Part shown: positions 10,595-19,659 of the stretch, piece after piece
Layout of the letters: every line of letters begins with the position of its first letter
Position numbering within the stretch: the first letter of the stretch is position 1
Assembly (NCBI RefSeq): GCF_019204005.1
Contig: NZ_JAGSPA010000002.1
Span: 434,001-498,000, forward strand
DNA from: Pacificimonas pallii
GTDB taxonomy: Bacteria; Pseudomonadota; Alphaproteobacteria; Sphingomonadales; Sphingomonadaceae
Length of the DNA stretch: 64,000 bases
Reading direction: 5' to 3'
Made by a program: the position numbers and the translations under genes
The notes under the pieces: model-generated
Database searches by the model: none
What the model was told of the DNA's origin: nothing
The model's input: only the letters and a program-made list of their open reading frames with translations

Positions 10595-12577
10595 CTAGTC
10601 CGCTTCGATCTTCATCAGCATCGTCCCCTCGGCGACCTGGTCGTCCTTTGCGGTGTTGAGCGCGGTGACGGTGCCGGCGAAAGGCGCGGACAGGCGGTTT
10701 TCCATTTTCATGGCTTCCAGAACGCAGAGTCGGTCTCCCGCCGCGACCTTCTGTCCTTCCTCAACGTCAAGCGACAGGATGCGGCCGGGCATGGGCGCCA
10801 GAATGCTGCCATCGCTGGCCGCCCCGCCGCCCTGGCTTTCCGCGGTAAGGGCGAAGTTGTGGACGGCGCCGTCAAGCCGCACCTCTATCTGTCCATCCGA
10901 GCGGATAATGACGGCGCTGTGCAGCATGTCGTCAATGGCCGCCTCGAAGGCGGTATCGGTTCGCCAGTGCCCCGTGGCACTGTACGCATTCTCAAGACCG
11001 CTGATGCGGAATGTATCGCCATCACGGCGAAGTGTGAGATGCACCGGGTCCGACGAGACGGGGTAGAGGTCGATGAACCGGTCCACCGGCAAATTGTTGC
11101 GCCAGCCGGGGAAGCGGGAAAACATGGTCGCGGAAGTTGCCACCGCTCCCGCCTGAAGTTCAGCCAAAGCCGCGATGATGTAGGCGGCCGCCGGGATGGA
11201 AGTTGTCGGCGCGATCTCCTCGGCATGCTGTTCGATGAAGCCGGTATGCACCTCACCGGCGCGGAACGCCTTCGTATCGACGAGTCGGGTCAGAAACGCG
11301 CGATTGGTCTTCACACCAGTTACAATGGTTTCGCCCAGCGCGCGCACAAGCGCATCATTGGCGGCGGCACGGGTGGGACCATGCGTGATAATCTTGGCGA
11401 TCATCGGATCGTAATGGACGCTGACTTCGCCGCCTTCTTCAACGCCCGAATCAATCCGGACCGAGCGGCTTTCCGCCGGGTAGGCAAGCCGGGCAAGCGT
11501 GCCGGTTGAGGGCAGAAATCCGCTTTCCGGGTCCTCCGCATAGAGGCGGGCCTCCATGCTGTGCCCGGTGATGGCGATGTCATCCTGCAAGAGCGGGAGC
11601 GCCTCACCGCGGGCGACGCGGATCTGCCATTCCACAAGATCTGTGCCGGTGATGAATTCCGTCACAGGATGTTCGACCTGCAGCCGCGTGTTCATTTCCA
11701 TGAAGTAGAATGGGTTGTCGCCGTTTTCGTCCATCTGTTCGGTGTCGAGGATGAATTCGATGGTGCCGGCGCCGCGATAGTCGATGGCGCGGGCCGCCTT
11801 GACCGCCGCCTCGCCGAGCGCCGCGCGCGTCCGGTCGGACAGGCCGGGGGCAGGGGCCTCCTCAATCACCTTCTGATGACGGCGCTGCAAAGAGCAGTCG
11901 CGTTCGAACAGGTGGACGACATTGCCATGATCGTCGGCGAATACCTGCACCTCGACATGCCGGGGACACCCAATCAGTTTTTCGATAAGGACATTGTCAT
12001 TGCCGAAACTGGCTTCACCCTCGCGTTTGGCCGCGAGCAGGGCCTCGGCGAATTCGTCTTCGCTGTCGACGCGACGCATGCCCTTGCCGCCGCCGCCGGC
12101 AACGGCCTTGATTAGGAGCGGATAGCCAACCGAGCGGGCCGCCGATTCAAGGCGCTGCAATGACTGGTCATCACCCTGATAGCCGGGCGTTACGGGAACT
12201 TTCGCCTTTTTCATGAGCGCCTTGGCGGCGTCTTTCAGACCCATCTTGTCGATCGCACTGGCGGGCGGGCCGACGAAAATGATGTTCGCCTCTGCGAGTT
12301 TGCGCGCGAAGTCGGCATTTTCGGACAGGAAGCCGTAGCCCGGGTGGACGGCGTCGGCGCCCGTCTTCTGCGCGGCCTCGATGATGCGGTGCGGCAGCAG
12401 ATAGGACTTCGCCGCCTCGGCCGGGCCGATATTGACGGCCTGCGTCGCCTCGCGAACGTGCGGGGCGTTCGCGTCGGCGTCCGAATAGACCGCGACCGTC
12501 TCGATCCCCATGGCATGAGCTGTGCGGATGACGCGGCGGGCGATTTCGCCGCGATTTGCGATGAGGAGTTTATGCAT
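10595..12577 (-). CDS. liuD: Methylcrotonoyl-CoA carboxylase, biotin-carrying alpha subunit
   Basis: The alpha subunit carboxylates biotin with ATP and bicarbonate; the beta subunit (liuB, 14090-15682) transfers CO2 to 3-methylcrotonyl-CoA. The 660-residue product has biotin carboxylase motifs KLLIANRGEIARRVIRTA, AVAGGGGKGMRRV, ERDCSLQRRHQKVIEEAP and EMNTRLQVEHPVTE. A linker follows, then a C-terminal biotinyl domain with LEAMKMEN and biotinylated Lys624. I chose ATG 12577. An upstream in-frame extension to 12655 only reads through the palindromic repeat. Its start overlaps the stop of the inserted GIY-YIG gene (ATGCATAA). Confidence 0.93.
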   Translation of the reverse strand: MHKLLIANRGEIARRVIRTAHAMGIETVAVYSDADANAPHVREATQAVNIGPAEAAKSYLLPHRIIEAAQKTGADAVHPGYGFLSENADFARKLAEANIIFVGPPASAIDKMGLKDAAKALMKKAKVPVTPGYQGDDQSLQRLESAARSVGYPLLIKAVAGGGGKGMRRVDSEDEFAEALLAAKREGEASFGNDNVLIEKLIGCPRHVEVQVFADDHGNVVHLFERDCSLQRRHQKVIEEAPAPGLSDRTRAALGEAAVKAARAIDYRGAGTIEFILDTEQMDENGDNPFYFMEMNTRLQVEHPVTEFITGTDLVEWQIRVARGEALPLLQDDIAITGHSMEARLYAEDPESGFLPSTGTLARLAYPAESRSVRIDSGVEEGGEVSVHYDPMIAKIITHGPTRAAANDALVRALGETIVTGVKTNRAFLTRLVDTKAFRAGEVHTGFIEQHAEEIAPTTSIPAAAYIIAALAELQAGAVATSATMFSRFPGWRNNLPVDRFIDLYPVSSDPVHLTLRRDGDTFRISGLENAYSATGHWRTDTAFEAAIDDMLHSAVIIRSDGQIEVRLDGAVHNFALTAESQGGGAASDGSILAPMPGRILSLDVEEGQKVAAGDRLCVLEAMKMENRLSAPFAGTVTALNTAKDDQVAEGTMLMKIEAD

Positions 12578-13028
12578 TTGGATGGGTATCCGCGTGAGTG
12601 TTTGATGTGATGTCTTGAACTTCATCATCCCGAGCGCAGTCGAGGGACGCGTCATTGTTTTGCAGCAGCTTGAGTGCGTCCCTCGACTGCGCTCGGGATG
12701 ATTGAGATGGAGTTTTGGTATCGGCCAAAATTCGCTGTTGGCGCTCCTTGGGCGGGGTTGCGAGAATGCTGAGGTCGCTCCAGCGTTGCTCCATGAACGC
12801 TTCTTTCTTGGCCCGAGACCAGCTTTTCAGACGGCGTTCCTGCTCAAACGCCTGCGTTCTGGTTTCGAATTGGTCGGCGTATACCAGGGTGCAGGGCAGG
12901 CGATTGGCGACGAAGCCATCGCCCTCACCGGACATGTGCTCACCGATTCTGCGGTCAAGGTCGCCAGTGTGACCGACATAATAGTGGCCCGTTCGAAGCT
13001 GCAGGATGTAGGTCCAGTAAGCGCTCAT
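12570..13028 (-). CDS. GIY-YIG family endonuclease inserted in the liu operon
   Basis: Small YhbQ/UPF0213-like proteins carry one GIY-YIG nuclease domain; the cellular role is not settled. The 152-residue product shows YILQLRTGHYYVGHTGDLDR with the two Tyr elements, the catalytic-type Arg in DRRIGEH, and the conserved Glu in FEQERRLKSWSRAKKEAFM. The nuclease domain ends near residue 95. The rest (SSRAQSRDALKLLQ onward) is translation of the palindromic repeat at 12624-12702 and then of the former liuD leader, ending in TAA that overlaps the liuD start. A related half-repeat sits 43 bp upstream of its start. The gene is therefore flanked by related palindromes, which suggests joint insertion. 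Confidence 0.85.
   Translation of the reverse strand: MSAYWTYILQLRTGHYYVGHTGDLDRRIGEHMSGEGDGFVANRLPCTLVYADQFETRTQAFEQERRLKSWSRAKKEAFMEQRWSDLSILATPPKERQQRILADTKTPSQSSRAQSRDALKLLQNNDASLDCARDDEVQDITSNTHADTHPNA
12624..12702. repeat. REPIN-like palindrome, copy A (perfect 27-bp arms)
   Basis: Bases 12624-12650 and 12676-12702 are perfect 27-bp inverted repeats around a 25-base spacer. The arm starts ATCATCCCGAGCGCAGTCGA. Read on the minus strand it encodes the C-terminal tail of the GIY-YIG protein. A second copy with the same arm and a similar spacer lies at 13983-14060. Confidence 0.92.
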
Positions 13029-13070
13029 TGGCTGGACAACTCACCACGGCGACGCAACCGCTCAAATTCA

Positions 13071-13098
13071 ATCATCCCTCGACTGCGCCCGGAATGAT
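13071..13098. repeat. Degenerate half copy of the palindrome (copy C)
   Basis: The 23 bases at 13076-13098 match one arm of copies A and B with two substitutions, preceded directly by ATCAT, the outer end of the opposite arm. This looks like a copy that lost its central part. It lies just upstream of the GIY-YIG gene, so that gene has palindrome sequence on both sides. Confidence 0.75.
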
Positions 13099-13128
13099 CG
13101 AGATTGGTGGGTTGCATTGGAAGCAGCG

Positions 13129-13941
13129 TCACCACTTCGGAGCGCGTTTCTCGAGAAAGGCGGTCAGGCCTTCTTTGCCTTCGGGGTCTGCGCGGCGGGC
13201 GGCGATGCGGTTTGCGCTGTCGGTGCGGAGCTCATCCGTAATTTCTTCGCCGGCATAGTCCATGATCAGCGTTTTCGCGTCCCGCACGGCGCCGGGCGCC
13301 GCTTCGCCCAGCAGCTCGATCCATTCGCCGATCTGCTGATCCGCATCGCCCGACGTGGTGAGCGCGCGGTGGACGAGGCCGATGCGGCGCGCTTCGGCCG
13401 CTGAAAAAGGCTCTGCGGTCATGAAATAGCGACGGGCGTGGCGCGCGCCGATGGCCTTGATCACAAAGGGGCTGATCGTGGCGGGCGTGATGCCAAGGCG
13501 GATTTCCGAAAGCCGGAACTGCGCGGTCTGTATCGCGATGGCAAGGTCCGCGCAGGCGATCAGGCCAACGCCGCCGCCATACACCGCGCCATGAGCGACG
13601 GCGATTGTCGGGACGGGGCAGGTGTAAATCGCGTTCAGCATGTCCGACAGGCGCTGCCCGTCGGCGATGTTTTCCGCTTCATCCCAGCCGCCCGCCTCTT
13701 TCATGTAACCAAGGTCGGCACCGGCGGAGAAGCTGCGCCCCTCGCCCTTCAGCACGACGGCGCGGATGCCTTTCATCCGGGCAATGGCGTCGAAGGCCGC
13801 GTGGAGGGCGGCAATGAGCTCGGGCGTGAAGGCGTTGTGCCGCTCTGGCCGGTTCATGGTCAGTCTGGCGACGTCGTGATTGTCGATCTCGGCAAGAAGC
13901 ACGTCGGAGGTCGGGAGCGAGGCGGGGATGTTGTCGTTCAT
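13129..13941 (-). CDS. liuC: Enoyl-CoA hydratase/isomerase, probable methylglutaconyl-CoA hydratase
   Basis: In leucine degradation this step hydrates 3-methylglutaconyl-CoA, the MCC product, to HMG-CoA. The 270-residue crotonase-fold protein shows VARLTMNRPERHNAFTPELI, the oxyanion-hole segments GRSFSAGADLGYM and AHGAVYGGGVGLIACADLAI, and FRLSEIRLGITPATISPFV. The exact substrate is inferred from its place between the two MCC subunit genes. A GGAGACCGCACC ribosome-binding region precedes ATG 13941. The palindrome at 13983-14060 separates it from liuB. Confidence 0.85.
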   Translation of the reverse strand: MNDNIPASLPTSDVLLAEIDNHDVARLTMNRPERHNAFTPELIAALHAAFDAIARMKGIRAVVLKGEGRSFSAGADLGYMKEAGGWDEAENIADGQRLSDMLNAIYTCPVPTIAVAHGAVYGGGVGLIACADLAIAIQTAQFRLSEIRLGITPATISPFVIKAIGARHARRYFMTAEPFSAAEARRIGLVHRALTTSGDADQQIGEWIELLGEAAPGAVRDAKTLIMDYAGEEITDELRTDSANRIAARRADPEGKEGLTAFLEKRAPKW

Positions 13942-13982
13942 GATGGTGCGGTCTCCTTCTCCGAAGCGGTTCCCCTGATTTC

Positions 13983-14060
13983 ATCATCCCGAACGCAGTC
14001 GAGGGACGCGCGGTCGTTCTGCAGCGGCTTCGTGCGTCCCTCGACCGCGCTCGGGATGAT
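13983..14060. repeat. REPIN-like palindrome, copy B
   Basis: Arms 13983-14009 and 14034-14060 are 27 bp with two mismatches (both G-T compatible in RNA), around a 24-base spacer that resembles the spacer of copy A. It lies in the liuB-liuC intergenic region of the minus-strand operon and would form a strong hairpin in the transcript. Confidence 0.9.
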
Positions 14061-14089
14061 CGGGCCTTGCGTATCGCGGCCGTTTGCCA

Positions 14090-15682
14090 TCACATCCGGA
14101 ACACGCCGAACTGCGTGTCCTCAATCGGTTGCTGCAATGCCGCGTCAAGGCACAGTGCAACGACCGTGCGGGTGTCGGCGGGATCGATGATGCCGTCGTC
14201 CCACAGGCGCGCGCTGGAATAATAGGGGTGGCCCTGATGGTCGTACTGCGCGCGGATCGGTGCCTTGAAAGCCTCTTTCTCGGCGTCGGATTCGAAGCCG
14301 CCGCGCTTGACCTCGGCCAGCACGGACGCCGCCTGTTCGCCGCCCATGACGCTGATGCGGGCATTGGGCCACATGAACAGAAAGCGCGGGTCATAGGCAC
14401 GGCCGCACATGCCGTAATTGCCGGCCCCGTAGCTGCCGCCAATGACGATGGTGAGTTTCGGGACGGCGGCGCAGGCAACGGCGGTGACGAGCTTCGCGCC
14501 GTGCTTGGCAATGCCCTCATTTTCATATTTGCGGCCGACCATGAAGCCGGAAATGTTCTGGAGAAACAGCAGCGGGATTTTCCGCTGGCAGCAAAGCTCG
14601 ATGAAATGCGCGCCTTTTTGCGCGCTTTCGGAAAAAAGAATGCCGTTATTCGCGATGATGCCGACGGGCAGGCCCTCGACATGCGCAAAGCCGCAGACCA
14701 GGGTTTCGCCGTAGAGCGGCTTATATTCGTCAAACGCGCTGTCGTCGGTCAGGCGCGCGATAATCTCGTGCACGTCCACGGACTGGCGCGTGTCGGTCGG
14801 GACGAGGCCGTAAAGGTCGTCGGCGGGGAAACGCGGCGCGGCCGCCTTCTGCCGGTTCACCTGCGCACCGGGGACAGGCGGGAAGGTCGCCACGATATCG
14901 CGCATCAGGCGCAGGGCGTGCGCGTCGTCATCGGCCAGATGATCCACCACGCCGGACAGGCGCGCATGAACATCGCCGCCGCCAAGATCCTCTGCGGTGA
15001 CTTCCTCGCCGGTCGCCGCCTTTACCAGCGGCGGGCCGCCGAGAAAGATGGTGCCCTGGTCCTTCACGATGATGGACTGGTCGGACATGGCGGGGACATA
15101 GGCGCCGCCCGCCGTGCAACTGCCCAGGACAGCGGCGATCTGCGGAATGCCCAGGCCGCTCATGGTGGCCTGGTTGAAGAAGATGCGTCCGAAATCGTCG
15201 CGGTCGGGAAAGACCTCATCCTGATTTGGCAGGTTCGCGCCGCCGGAGTCGACCAGATAAAGGCAGGGCAGGCGGTTTTCGCGGGCGATGGCCTGCGCGC
15301 GCAGATGTTTCTTGACGGTGACGGGGTAGTATGTGCCGCCCTTTACCGTGGCATCGTTGCAGACGATGACGCAGGTGCGTCCGCTGACCTGGCCGACACC
15401 GGAAATCATGCCCGCGGCGGGAATGTCATCCTCATACATGTCATGCGCGGCGAACAGGGACAGTTCGAGAAACGCGCTGCCCGGGTCGAGCAGGCGTTCG
15501 ACACGCTCGCGCGGGAGCAGCTTGCCGCGATCGGTATGGCGCGTCCGGGCGCGCTCATTCCCGCCCTTCGCGATCATTTCCGATTTTTCACGGAGGTCTA
15601 CAAGAAGGTCCGCCATGGCGGCGCTATTCGCCTTATGGTCGGCGTCGGTCTGGGCGAGGGGCATGCCGATGTGACGGGTCAT
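14090..15682 (-). CDS. liuB: Methylcrotonoyl-CoA carboxylase, carboxyltransferase beta subunit
   Basis: This subunit transfers the carboxyl group from biotin to 3-methylcrotonyl-CoA. The 530-residue product has the two crotonase-like carboxyltransferase halves. Seen: [119 protein letters not shown] and [20 protein letters not shown]. It is the first gene of the minus-strand liu set, so the operon promoter should lie in 15683-15838, divergent from the bL31 gene. No regulator such as LiuR and no HMG-CoA lyase is visible next to it. Confidence 0.94.
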   Translation of the reverse strand: MTRHIGMPLAQTDADHKANSAAMADLLVDLREKSEMIAKGGNERARTRHTDRGKLLPRERVERLLDPGSAFLELSLFAAHDMYEDDIPAAGMISGVGQVSGRTCVIVCNDATVKGGTYYPVTVKKHLRAQAIARENRLPCLYLVDSGGANLPNQDEVFPDRDDFGRIFFNQATMSGLGIPQIAAVLGSCTAGGAYVPAMSDQSIIVKDQGTIFLGGPPLVKAATGEEVTAEDLGGGDVHARLSGVVDHLADDDAHALRLMRDIVATFPPVPGAQVNRQKAAAPRFPADDLYGLVPTDTRQSVDVHEIIARLTDDSAFDEYKPLYGETLVCGFAHVEGLPVGIIANNGILFSESAQKGAHFIELCCQRKIPLLFLQNISGFMVGRKYENEGIAKHGAKLVTAVACAAVPKLTIVIGGSYGAGNYGMCGRAYDPRFLFMWPNARISVMGGEQAASVLAEVKRGGFESDAEKEAFKAPIRAQYDHQGHPYYSSARLWDDGIIDPADTRTVVALCLDAALQQPIEDTQFGVFRM

Positions 15683-15838
15683 GAGGGGTGCATAGTCGCA
15701 AGCGTAACCAGTCTCAAGTGGGGTTCAGCGGCTTGCATCCGGGGGCGCGCGGCGCTATGTGGCCGCCACCTCGCAATATCGCGATCCCATTGGCCTGCCG
15801 GTCTGTAATCGGCGGGTGCACGGAAAGTTTGTAACGCC

Positions 15839-16078
15839 ATGAAGACCGATATCCATCCCGACTATCACATGATCAACGTCGAAATGACCGACGGCACCAC
15901 CTATCAGACCCGCTCCACCTGGGGCAAAGAGGGCGATACGCTGAAGCTGGAGATCGATAGCGTTTCGCACCCCGCATGGACGGGCGGTAACAAGAAGTTG
16001 CTGGACACGGGCGGGCGCATGGCGCGCTTCAACAAGCGCTTCGGCAATATCTCGCTGGGCAAGAAAGCCGCCAGCTAG
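15839..16078 (+). CDS. rpmE: Ribosomal protein bL31 (zinc-free form)
   Basis: bL31 bridges the two ribosomal subunits. The 79-residue product begins [20 protein letters not shown] and ends with the family motif [15 protein letters not shown]. It lacks the CxxC/zinc cysteines of the E. coli type and carries the insert [26 protein letters not shown], as is common in alphaproteobacteria. It is a single gene, divergent from liuB, with a 156-bp region between the two starts that probably holds both promoters. Confidence 0.93.
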   Translation: MKTDIHPDYHMINVEMTDGTTYQTRSTWGKEGDTLKLEIDSVSHPAWTGGNKKLLDTGGRMARFNKRFGNISLGKKAAS

Positions 16079-16241
16079 GGCTGAATTGCGGGCGACGTTT
16101 TTTGCGCCTCCCGCCATTATCCGGGCGGCGGTCGAAATCATCCCAGGAGGTGACGTGATCGCCGCGCAGGATGGCGGGGCCGCCGTGATCAACGACCGCT
16201 CCGAGCCAGGCGGCAATCGCGCCGAAGCTGAAGTCGGCCAT
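16029..16241 (-). CDS. Possible small protein downstream of the hydrolase (uncertain)
   Basis: I do not recognise this 70-residue frame. It starts 27 bp after the hydrolase stop with a good ribosome-binding region (GGGGAGAAACGAGAC before the ATG) and shows G/C-rich third codon positions. The N-terminus [20 protein letters not shown] looks like a real peptide. The C-terminal third overlaps the 3' end of rpmE on the other strand and is poor in sequence quality. It could be a small gene co-transcribed with the hydrolase or a chance frame. Confidence 0.3.
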   Translation of the reverse strand: MADFSFGAIAAWLGAVVDHGGPAILRGDHVTSWDDFDRRPDNGGRRKKRRPQFSPSWRLSCPARYCRSAC

Positions 16242-16267
16242 GTCTCGTTTCTCCCCCTATCCCGGCA

Positions 16268-17224
16268 TCAAACGCGGTCGTGCCGCCAGCCTGCGAGCAC
16301 GGTTTCCAGGGCCGCGGCGAAAGCGATTGGCTGGTCCAGCATCAGATGATGGTGCGCATGGGGTATGCCGGTGATCGGAATCCTGGCGCCGATGCCGCGC
16401 AGCCAGTCCGCGGACTCGCCGTCGAAAAGGCGGCTTTCGCGGCCATGGATGATGGCGGAGCGTCCCGGAATGCCGACGATACGCTCGCCCAGCGTTCGCC
16501 AATAGGTTTCCCGGTCCCGGTCGTCGGCGAGGACGCGCGGGTCGAATTTCCAGCTATAGCCGCCATCCACGGTGCGCAGCGAGTGATACGCCATATATTC
16601 GGCGAGAATCGCCTCCCCCACGGGCTGCGGCGGCGACAGGACGAAACGTTCGCGCGCGGATGGGAAATCCGGATAGATCCGGTGCGGGCGGTTCGGGTCG
16701 CGCCTGCTCGGCGGGCCTGCGCCGCTTGAATAATGCCTGGCCAGTCGTTCGGGGCTCATCGCCATCATGTCACAGATGATGAATCCCGCGAACCGGTCAT
16801 GATGCCGGTACATGGTGTCGAGACCGATGCCGCACGCATAGCTGTGCGCGATGAGAACCGGTTTTCTGTCCGCATCCATCAGGCCGGTATGGTGGGCCAC
16901 CTCGACCATTTCCGCGACCCGCACGTCCTGAGGATATGACGGCCGGGACCCGCTGTCGCCCATGCCGGACAGGTCATAGGCGACGATGTGATAATCCTGT
17001 GCCAGGAACGGTGCGATGAAGGCGAAGCAGCGTGCGTGGCTGAGGAACCCATGTGCCATCAGCAGTCCGGGTTTCGACCGGTCGCCCCAGCGGAAATAAT
17101 GAATTTCGGCCCCGGCCGCCTGGACCATGCCCTCTTCGCGCGGGACCGCGAGCGCCTGTCGCAGCCAGTCTGGGAGCGTATCGGGGTCGGCTGCCCATTC
17201 CGGGGCGATGTCATTCATATGCAT
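16268..17224 (-). CDS. Alpha/beta hydrolase
   Basis: Predicted cytoplasmic serine hydrolase of 318 residues; the substrate is unknown. The fold is indicated by GLLMAHGFLSHARCF (oxyanion strand/HG motif), IVAYDLSGMGDS, the nucleophile elbow VLIAHSYACGIG, an Asp candidate in HGRESRLFDGES, and a His candidate in GIPHAHHHLMLDQP. Odd: the elbow is A-H-S-Y-A instead of the usual G-x-S-x-G. The protein starts MHM, so the start could be the first or third codon. The next gene upstream on this strand is the TonB receptor, 204 bp away, so the two are probably separate transcripts. Confidence 0.82.
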   Translation of the reverse strand: MHMNDIAPEWAADPDTLPDWLRQALAVPREEGMVQAAGAEIHYFRWGDRSKPGLLMAHGFLSHARCFAFIAPFLAQDYHIVAYDLSGMGDSGSRPSYPQDVRVAEMVEVAHHTGLMDADRKPVLIAHSYACGIGLDTMYRHHDRFAGFIICDMMAMSPERLARHYSSGAGPPSRRDPNRPHRIYPDFPSARERFVLSPPQPVGEAILAEYMAYHSLRTVDGGYSWKFDPRVLADDRDRETYWRTLGERIVGIPGRSAIIHGRESRLFDGESADWLRGIGARIPITGIPHAHHHLMLDQPIAFAAALETVLAGWRHDRV

Positions 17225-17387
17225 GCGTGCGGGTGATTTCTCTGATCGGTTCGCCGGTAGAATGCCGGATCAGCCGCCCGGTTTCACGCTGCCAGAGTGG
17301 ATAGAAAGGGCAATTGCCGGACCTTGCGCGCCCAAAGCACGCTTTTTTGCGCGCCCGCGCCGCGTCCGCAGGCCTCACCACCCCCAG

Positions 17388-17414
17388 CCCCTCCATCAGG
17401 GGAGGGGTGTTTTT
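17388..17414 (+). repeat. GC hairpin followed by T-run in the hydrolase/TonB receptor gap
   Basis: CCCCTCC (17388-17394) pairs with GGAGGGG (17401-17407), followed by TGTTTTT. Orientation would stop plus-strand transcription, yet both flanking genes are on the minus strand, so it may be a dispersed intergenic repeat rather than a gene terminator. The rest of 17225-17428 shows no gene. Confidence 0.5.
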
Positions 17415-17428
17415 CCAAGGCCTGCGCT

Positions 17429-19591
17429 TCAGAACCTGCCGCTGATCGTAAAGCGCGCATTCAAAGGTTTGCCTGTCGAGATATTGTCATTGCTGTGCGC
17501 GTCGGGAAAATAATCGGTGTTCGTCAGATTTTCGACGTTCAGCTGCAAACGCAGGGCATCGCTGACATCGTAGAAGACGGCGGCGTCGAGGCGGGTATAG
17601 CCGGGGACGCGCACGCTATTGTCCTCACGCACAAAGAATGAGCTTTGGTGGGTCAGACCGAGGCCAAGGCCGAGCTGTTCGGTCGCCTGATACTGGCTCC
17701 ATAGCGAGACCATGGTTTCGGGGGTCTGGCGCGTCTTGTTGCCGTCCAGAGTGCCGCCATCGACATCGCCGTCGAGATAGCTGAAGCCCGTGTTGAGCGA
17801 CCATTTATCCGTAAGCCTGCCGGTCAGCGTCAGCTCGATACCGTCCGTCACGACGCCGGGCAGAATGATCGAGCTGCCCTGATCCAGCGGGTCGACCGTC
17901 GTTACGCTCTGCTGTTCAAGGCGGAAGAGGGCAAGGGTCGCTGACAGGCCGTCACGAATGTCCCATTTCGCGCCGATTTCCAGATTTTCGAATTTCTGCG
18001 GCTCGAGCGCTTCGCTCGTGGGGCTAAGCGTCAGGAACTGGTCGCCGGAACGTGGCAGGAAGCTTTCGCTGTAGCTGCCGTAAATGGACAATGTTTCCTG
18101 CGGTTTCAGGATGAAGCCGATGCGCGGTGTGATCTCCTCATCCTTGCGGGACAGCAGGCCGTCATTGCCGTCGGCGGCGCCGTCATTCACCTCGATAATG
18201 TCGGTGACATCGATATCGAACCGGTCGAACCGCAGGCCGCCGACAATCTTCAGCCAGTCGGTGACGTCGACCTGATCCTGCAGGTAGATGGAAAGGAATT
18301 CGACCTGCGACGCGCGGTTGCGGCCGAGCACCGGGAACGAAAAGGCCGGGATGTTCAGTGGATCGGTGAACGGGATCACAATCTGATCGTCGCCATTTTG
18401 CGCGAAAAGATTGTCGGCGCGGCTGTTCTTCGAATCCTGGTCACCATATTCAAAGCCGAACAGAAGCGTATGACCGAAGCTGCCCGTGTCGAATTCACCA
18501 ACCAGATTGGCCTGCATGATCAGGTTCTGCCGCTTCGTGATGTCACGGTAGCCATCCAGTTCCACGGACGGGAATGTGCCATTCGTGACAACGACCTCTT
18601 CGCTGGCGAACAGATTCTGGTACAGCTTGTCATAGTCGGCATATTGCGCCGTGAAATTGCCGCGCAGGCTGTCCGAGAAGGTGTGATCGACATGCGCTTT
18701 CACAATGTGCGCCTGCAGCGTGGTATAATTGGCGTCGGGCGAACCGAAGAACGTCCTGTCGAACCCCTTCAGCGGCACATCCGGTCCGTTCGCGACATTC
18801 TGTGAAGGTACGCCGCGATCGATGGTGCGGTCATCGTCGACATATTCATATGAAAGCACAATGTCGGTATTCGCGCCCGCCTTTAGCGTTACGGTCGGAT
18901 TGAGGGCGAAGGCATCGCCGCCAACGAAATCACGATGGTTGTCGAAGCCGGTATAATAGCCGTTGAGGCGCACCGCGGCGCTGTCACTGGCGGCGAAATT
19001 CAGGTCGCCGGCAAGATAGACGGAACCGAACGTATCGACGCTGGCCGTGACGCCGGTGAATGTTTCGCTGAAGTCCGCTCTTTTCGTCACCCGGTTGATG
19101 ACGCCGCCGCCGCCGCCGCGGCCGAACAGAAGCGCGTTCGCGCCGCGCAGGATCTCAACCTGTTCCAGATTATAAAGTGGGCGGTAATATTGCACGTCGT
19201 CGCGCAGACCGTCGATGAAGAAGTCCGCCGTCGTCTGGTTGCCGCGAATGATGATCGCATCGCGGTGCCCTTCGCCCTGGCTGGCCGATACGCCGGGCGT
19301 GTAGCGGGTAATGTCGCCAATGCTGGTGAACGCCTGATCGGCGATCCGGCGGCTGTCGATGATCGAAAGGCTTTGCGGGATATCGATGAGCGGTGTCGGT
19401 GTCTTGACGGCGTTCAGCTTGTCGATCGACAGATATTGTCCTTTGACAATGATTTCCCTGTCCACCGCGCCCGCGTCCATTTCCGCTGAACCGGCGGCAA
19501 CATCAGCAGCCACGTCCGCAGCATATGCCGCAGCGGGAAACAGGGTCGTGGAAAGAATCGTGGTAACCGCAAAAGCGAATTTGTGCCGCAT
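17429..19591 (-). CDS. TonB-dependent siderophore receptor (catecholate/Fiu-like)
   Basis: Outer-membrane gated channel that takes up ferric siderophores using TonB energy. The 720-residue protein has a signal peptide ending at AAAYAADV and a TonB-box-like EIIVKGQYLS. The plug domain shows TPLIDIPQSLSIIDSRRIAD, GDITRYTPGVSASQGEGHRD, IIIRGNQTTADFFIDGLRDD and EILRGANALLFGRGGGGGV. A 22-strand barrel ends in the C-terminal Phe (RFTISGRF). The siderophore class is inferred from the plug sequence only. A Fur-like palindrome about 53 bp upstream of the ATG suggests iron repression. There is no ferric ABC transporter next to it. Confidence 0.9.
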   Translation of the reverse strand: MRHKFAFAVTTILSTTLFPAAAYAADVAADVAAGSAEMDAGAVDREIIVKGQYLSIDKLNAVKTPTPLIDIPQSLSIIDSRRIADQAFTSIGDITRYTPGVSASQGEGHRDAIIIRGNQTTADFFIDGLRDDVQYYRPLYNLEQVEILRGANALLFGRGGGGGVINRVTKRADFSETFTGVTASVDTFGSVYLAGDLNFAASDSAAVRLNGYYTGFDNHRDFVGGDAFALNPTVTLKAGANTDIVLSYEYVDDDRTIDRGVPSQNVANGPDVPLKGFDRTFFGSPDANYTTLQAHIVKAHVDHTFSDSLRGNFTAQYADYDKLYQNLFASEEVVVTNGTFPSVELDGYRDITKRQNLIMQANLVGEFDTGSFGHTLLFGFEYGDQDSKNSRADNLFAQNGDDQIVIPFTDPLNIPAFSFPVLGRNRASQVEFLSIYLQDQVDVTDWLKIVGGLRFDRFDIDVTDIIEVNDGAADGNDGLLSRKDEEITPRIGFILKPQETLSIYGSYSESFLPRSGDQFLTLSPTSEALEPQKFENLEIGAKWDIRDGLSATLALFRLEQQSVTTVDPLDQGSSIILPGVVTDGIELTLTGRLTDKWSLNTGFSYLDGDVDGGTLDGNKTRQTPETMVSLWSQYQATEQLGLGLGLTHQSSFFVREDNSVRVPGYTRLDAAVFYDVSDALRLQLNVENLTNTDYFPDAHSNDNISTGKPLNARFTISGRF

Positions 19592-19643
19592 GGAAATATG
19601 AGCCTTTTTGAATGATGTGCGGCGCTGCTATTGCAAGTGTATA

Positions 19644-19658
19644 TGCAAATCAATCGCA
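19644..19658. promoter_or_regulatory. Putative Fur box upstream of the siderophore receptor
   Basis: TGCAAATCAATCGCA resembles the alphaproteobacterial Fur palindrome TGCnAATnATTnGCA with one or two deviations. It lies about 53 bp upstream of the receptor start, in an AT-rich stretch that also holds TTGCAA at 19631-19636. Confidence 0.45.
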
Positions 19659-19659
19659 A

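Noticed and set aside
12578-12655. Upstream extension of liuD (in-frame start at 12655)
   Set aside because: The extension only translates the palindromic repeat; family homology begins at 12577.
14084-15808. Long plus-strand open frame (574 codons) opposite liuB
   Set aside because: It is antisense to a well-recognised gene, has no ribosome-binding site or family resemblance, and is explained by high GC content.
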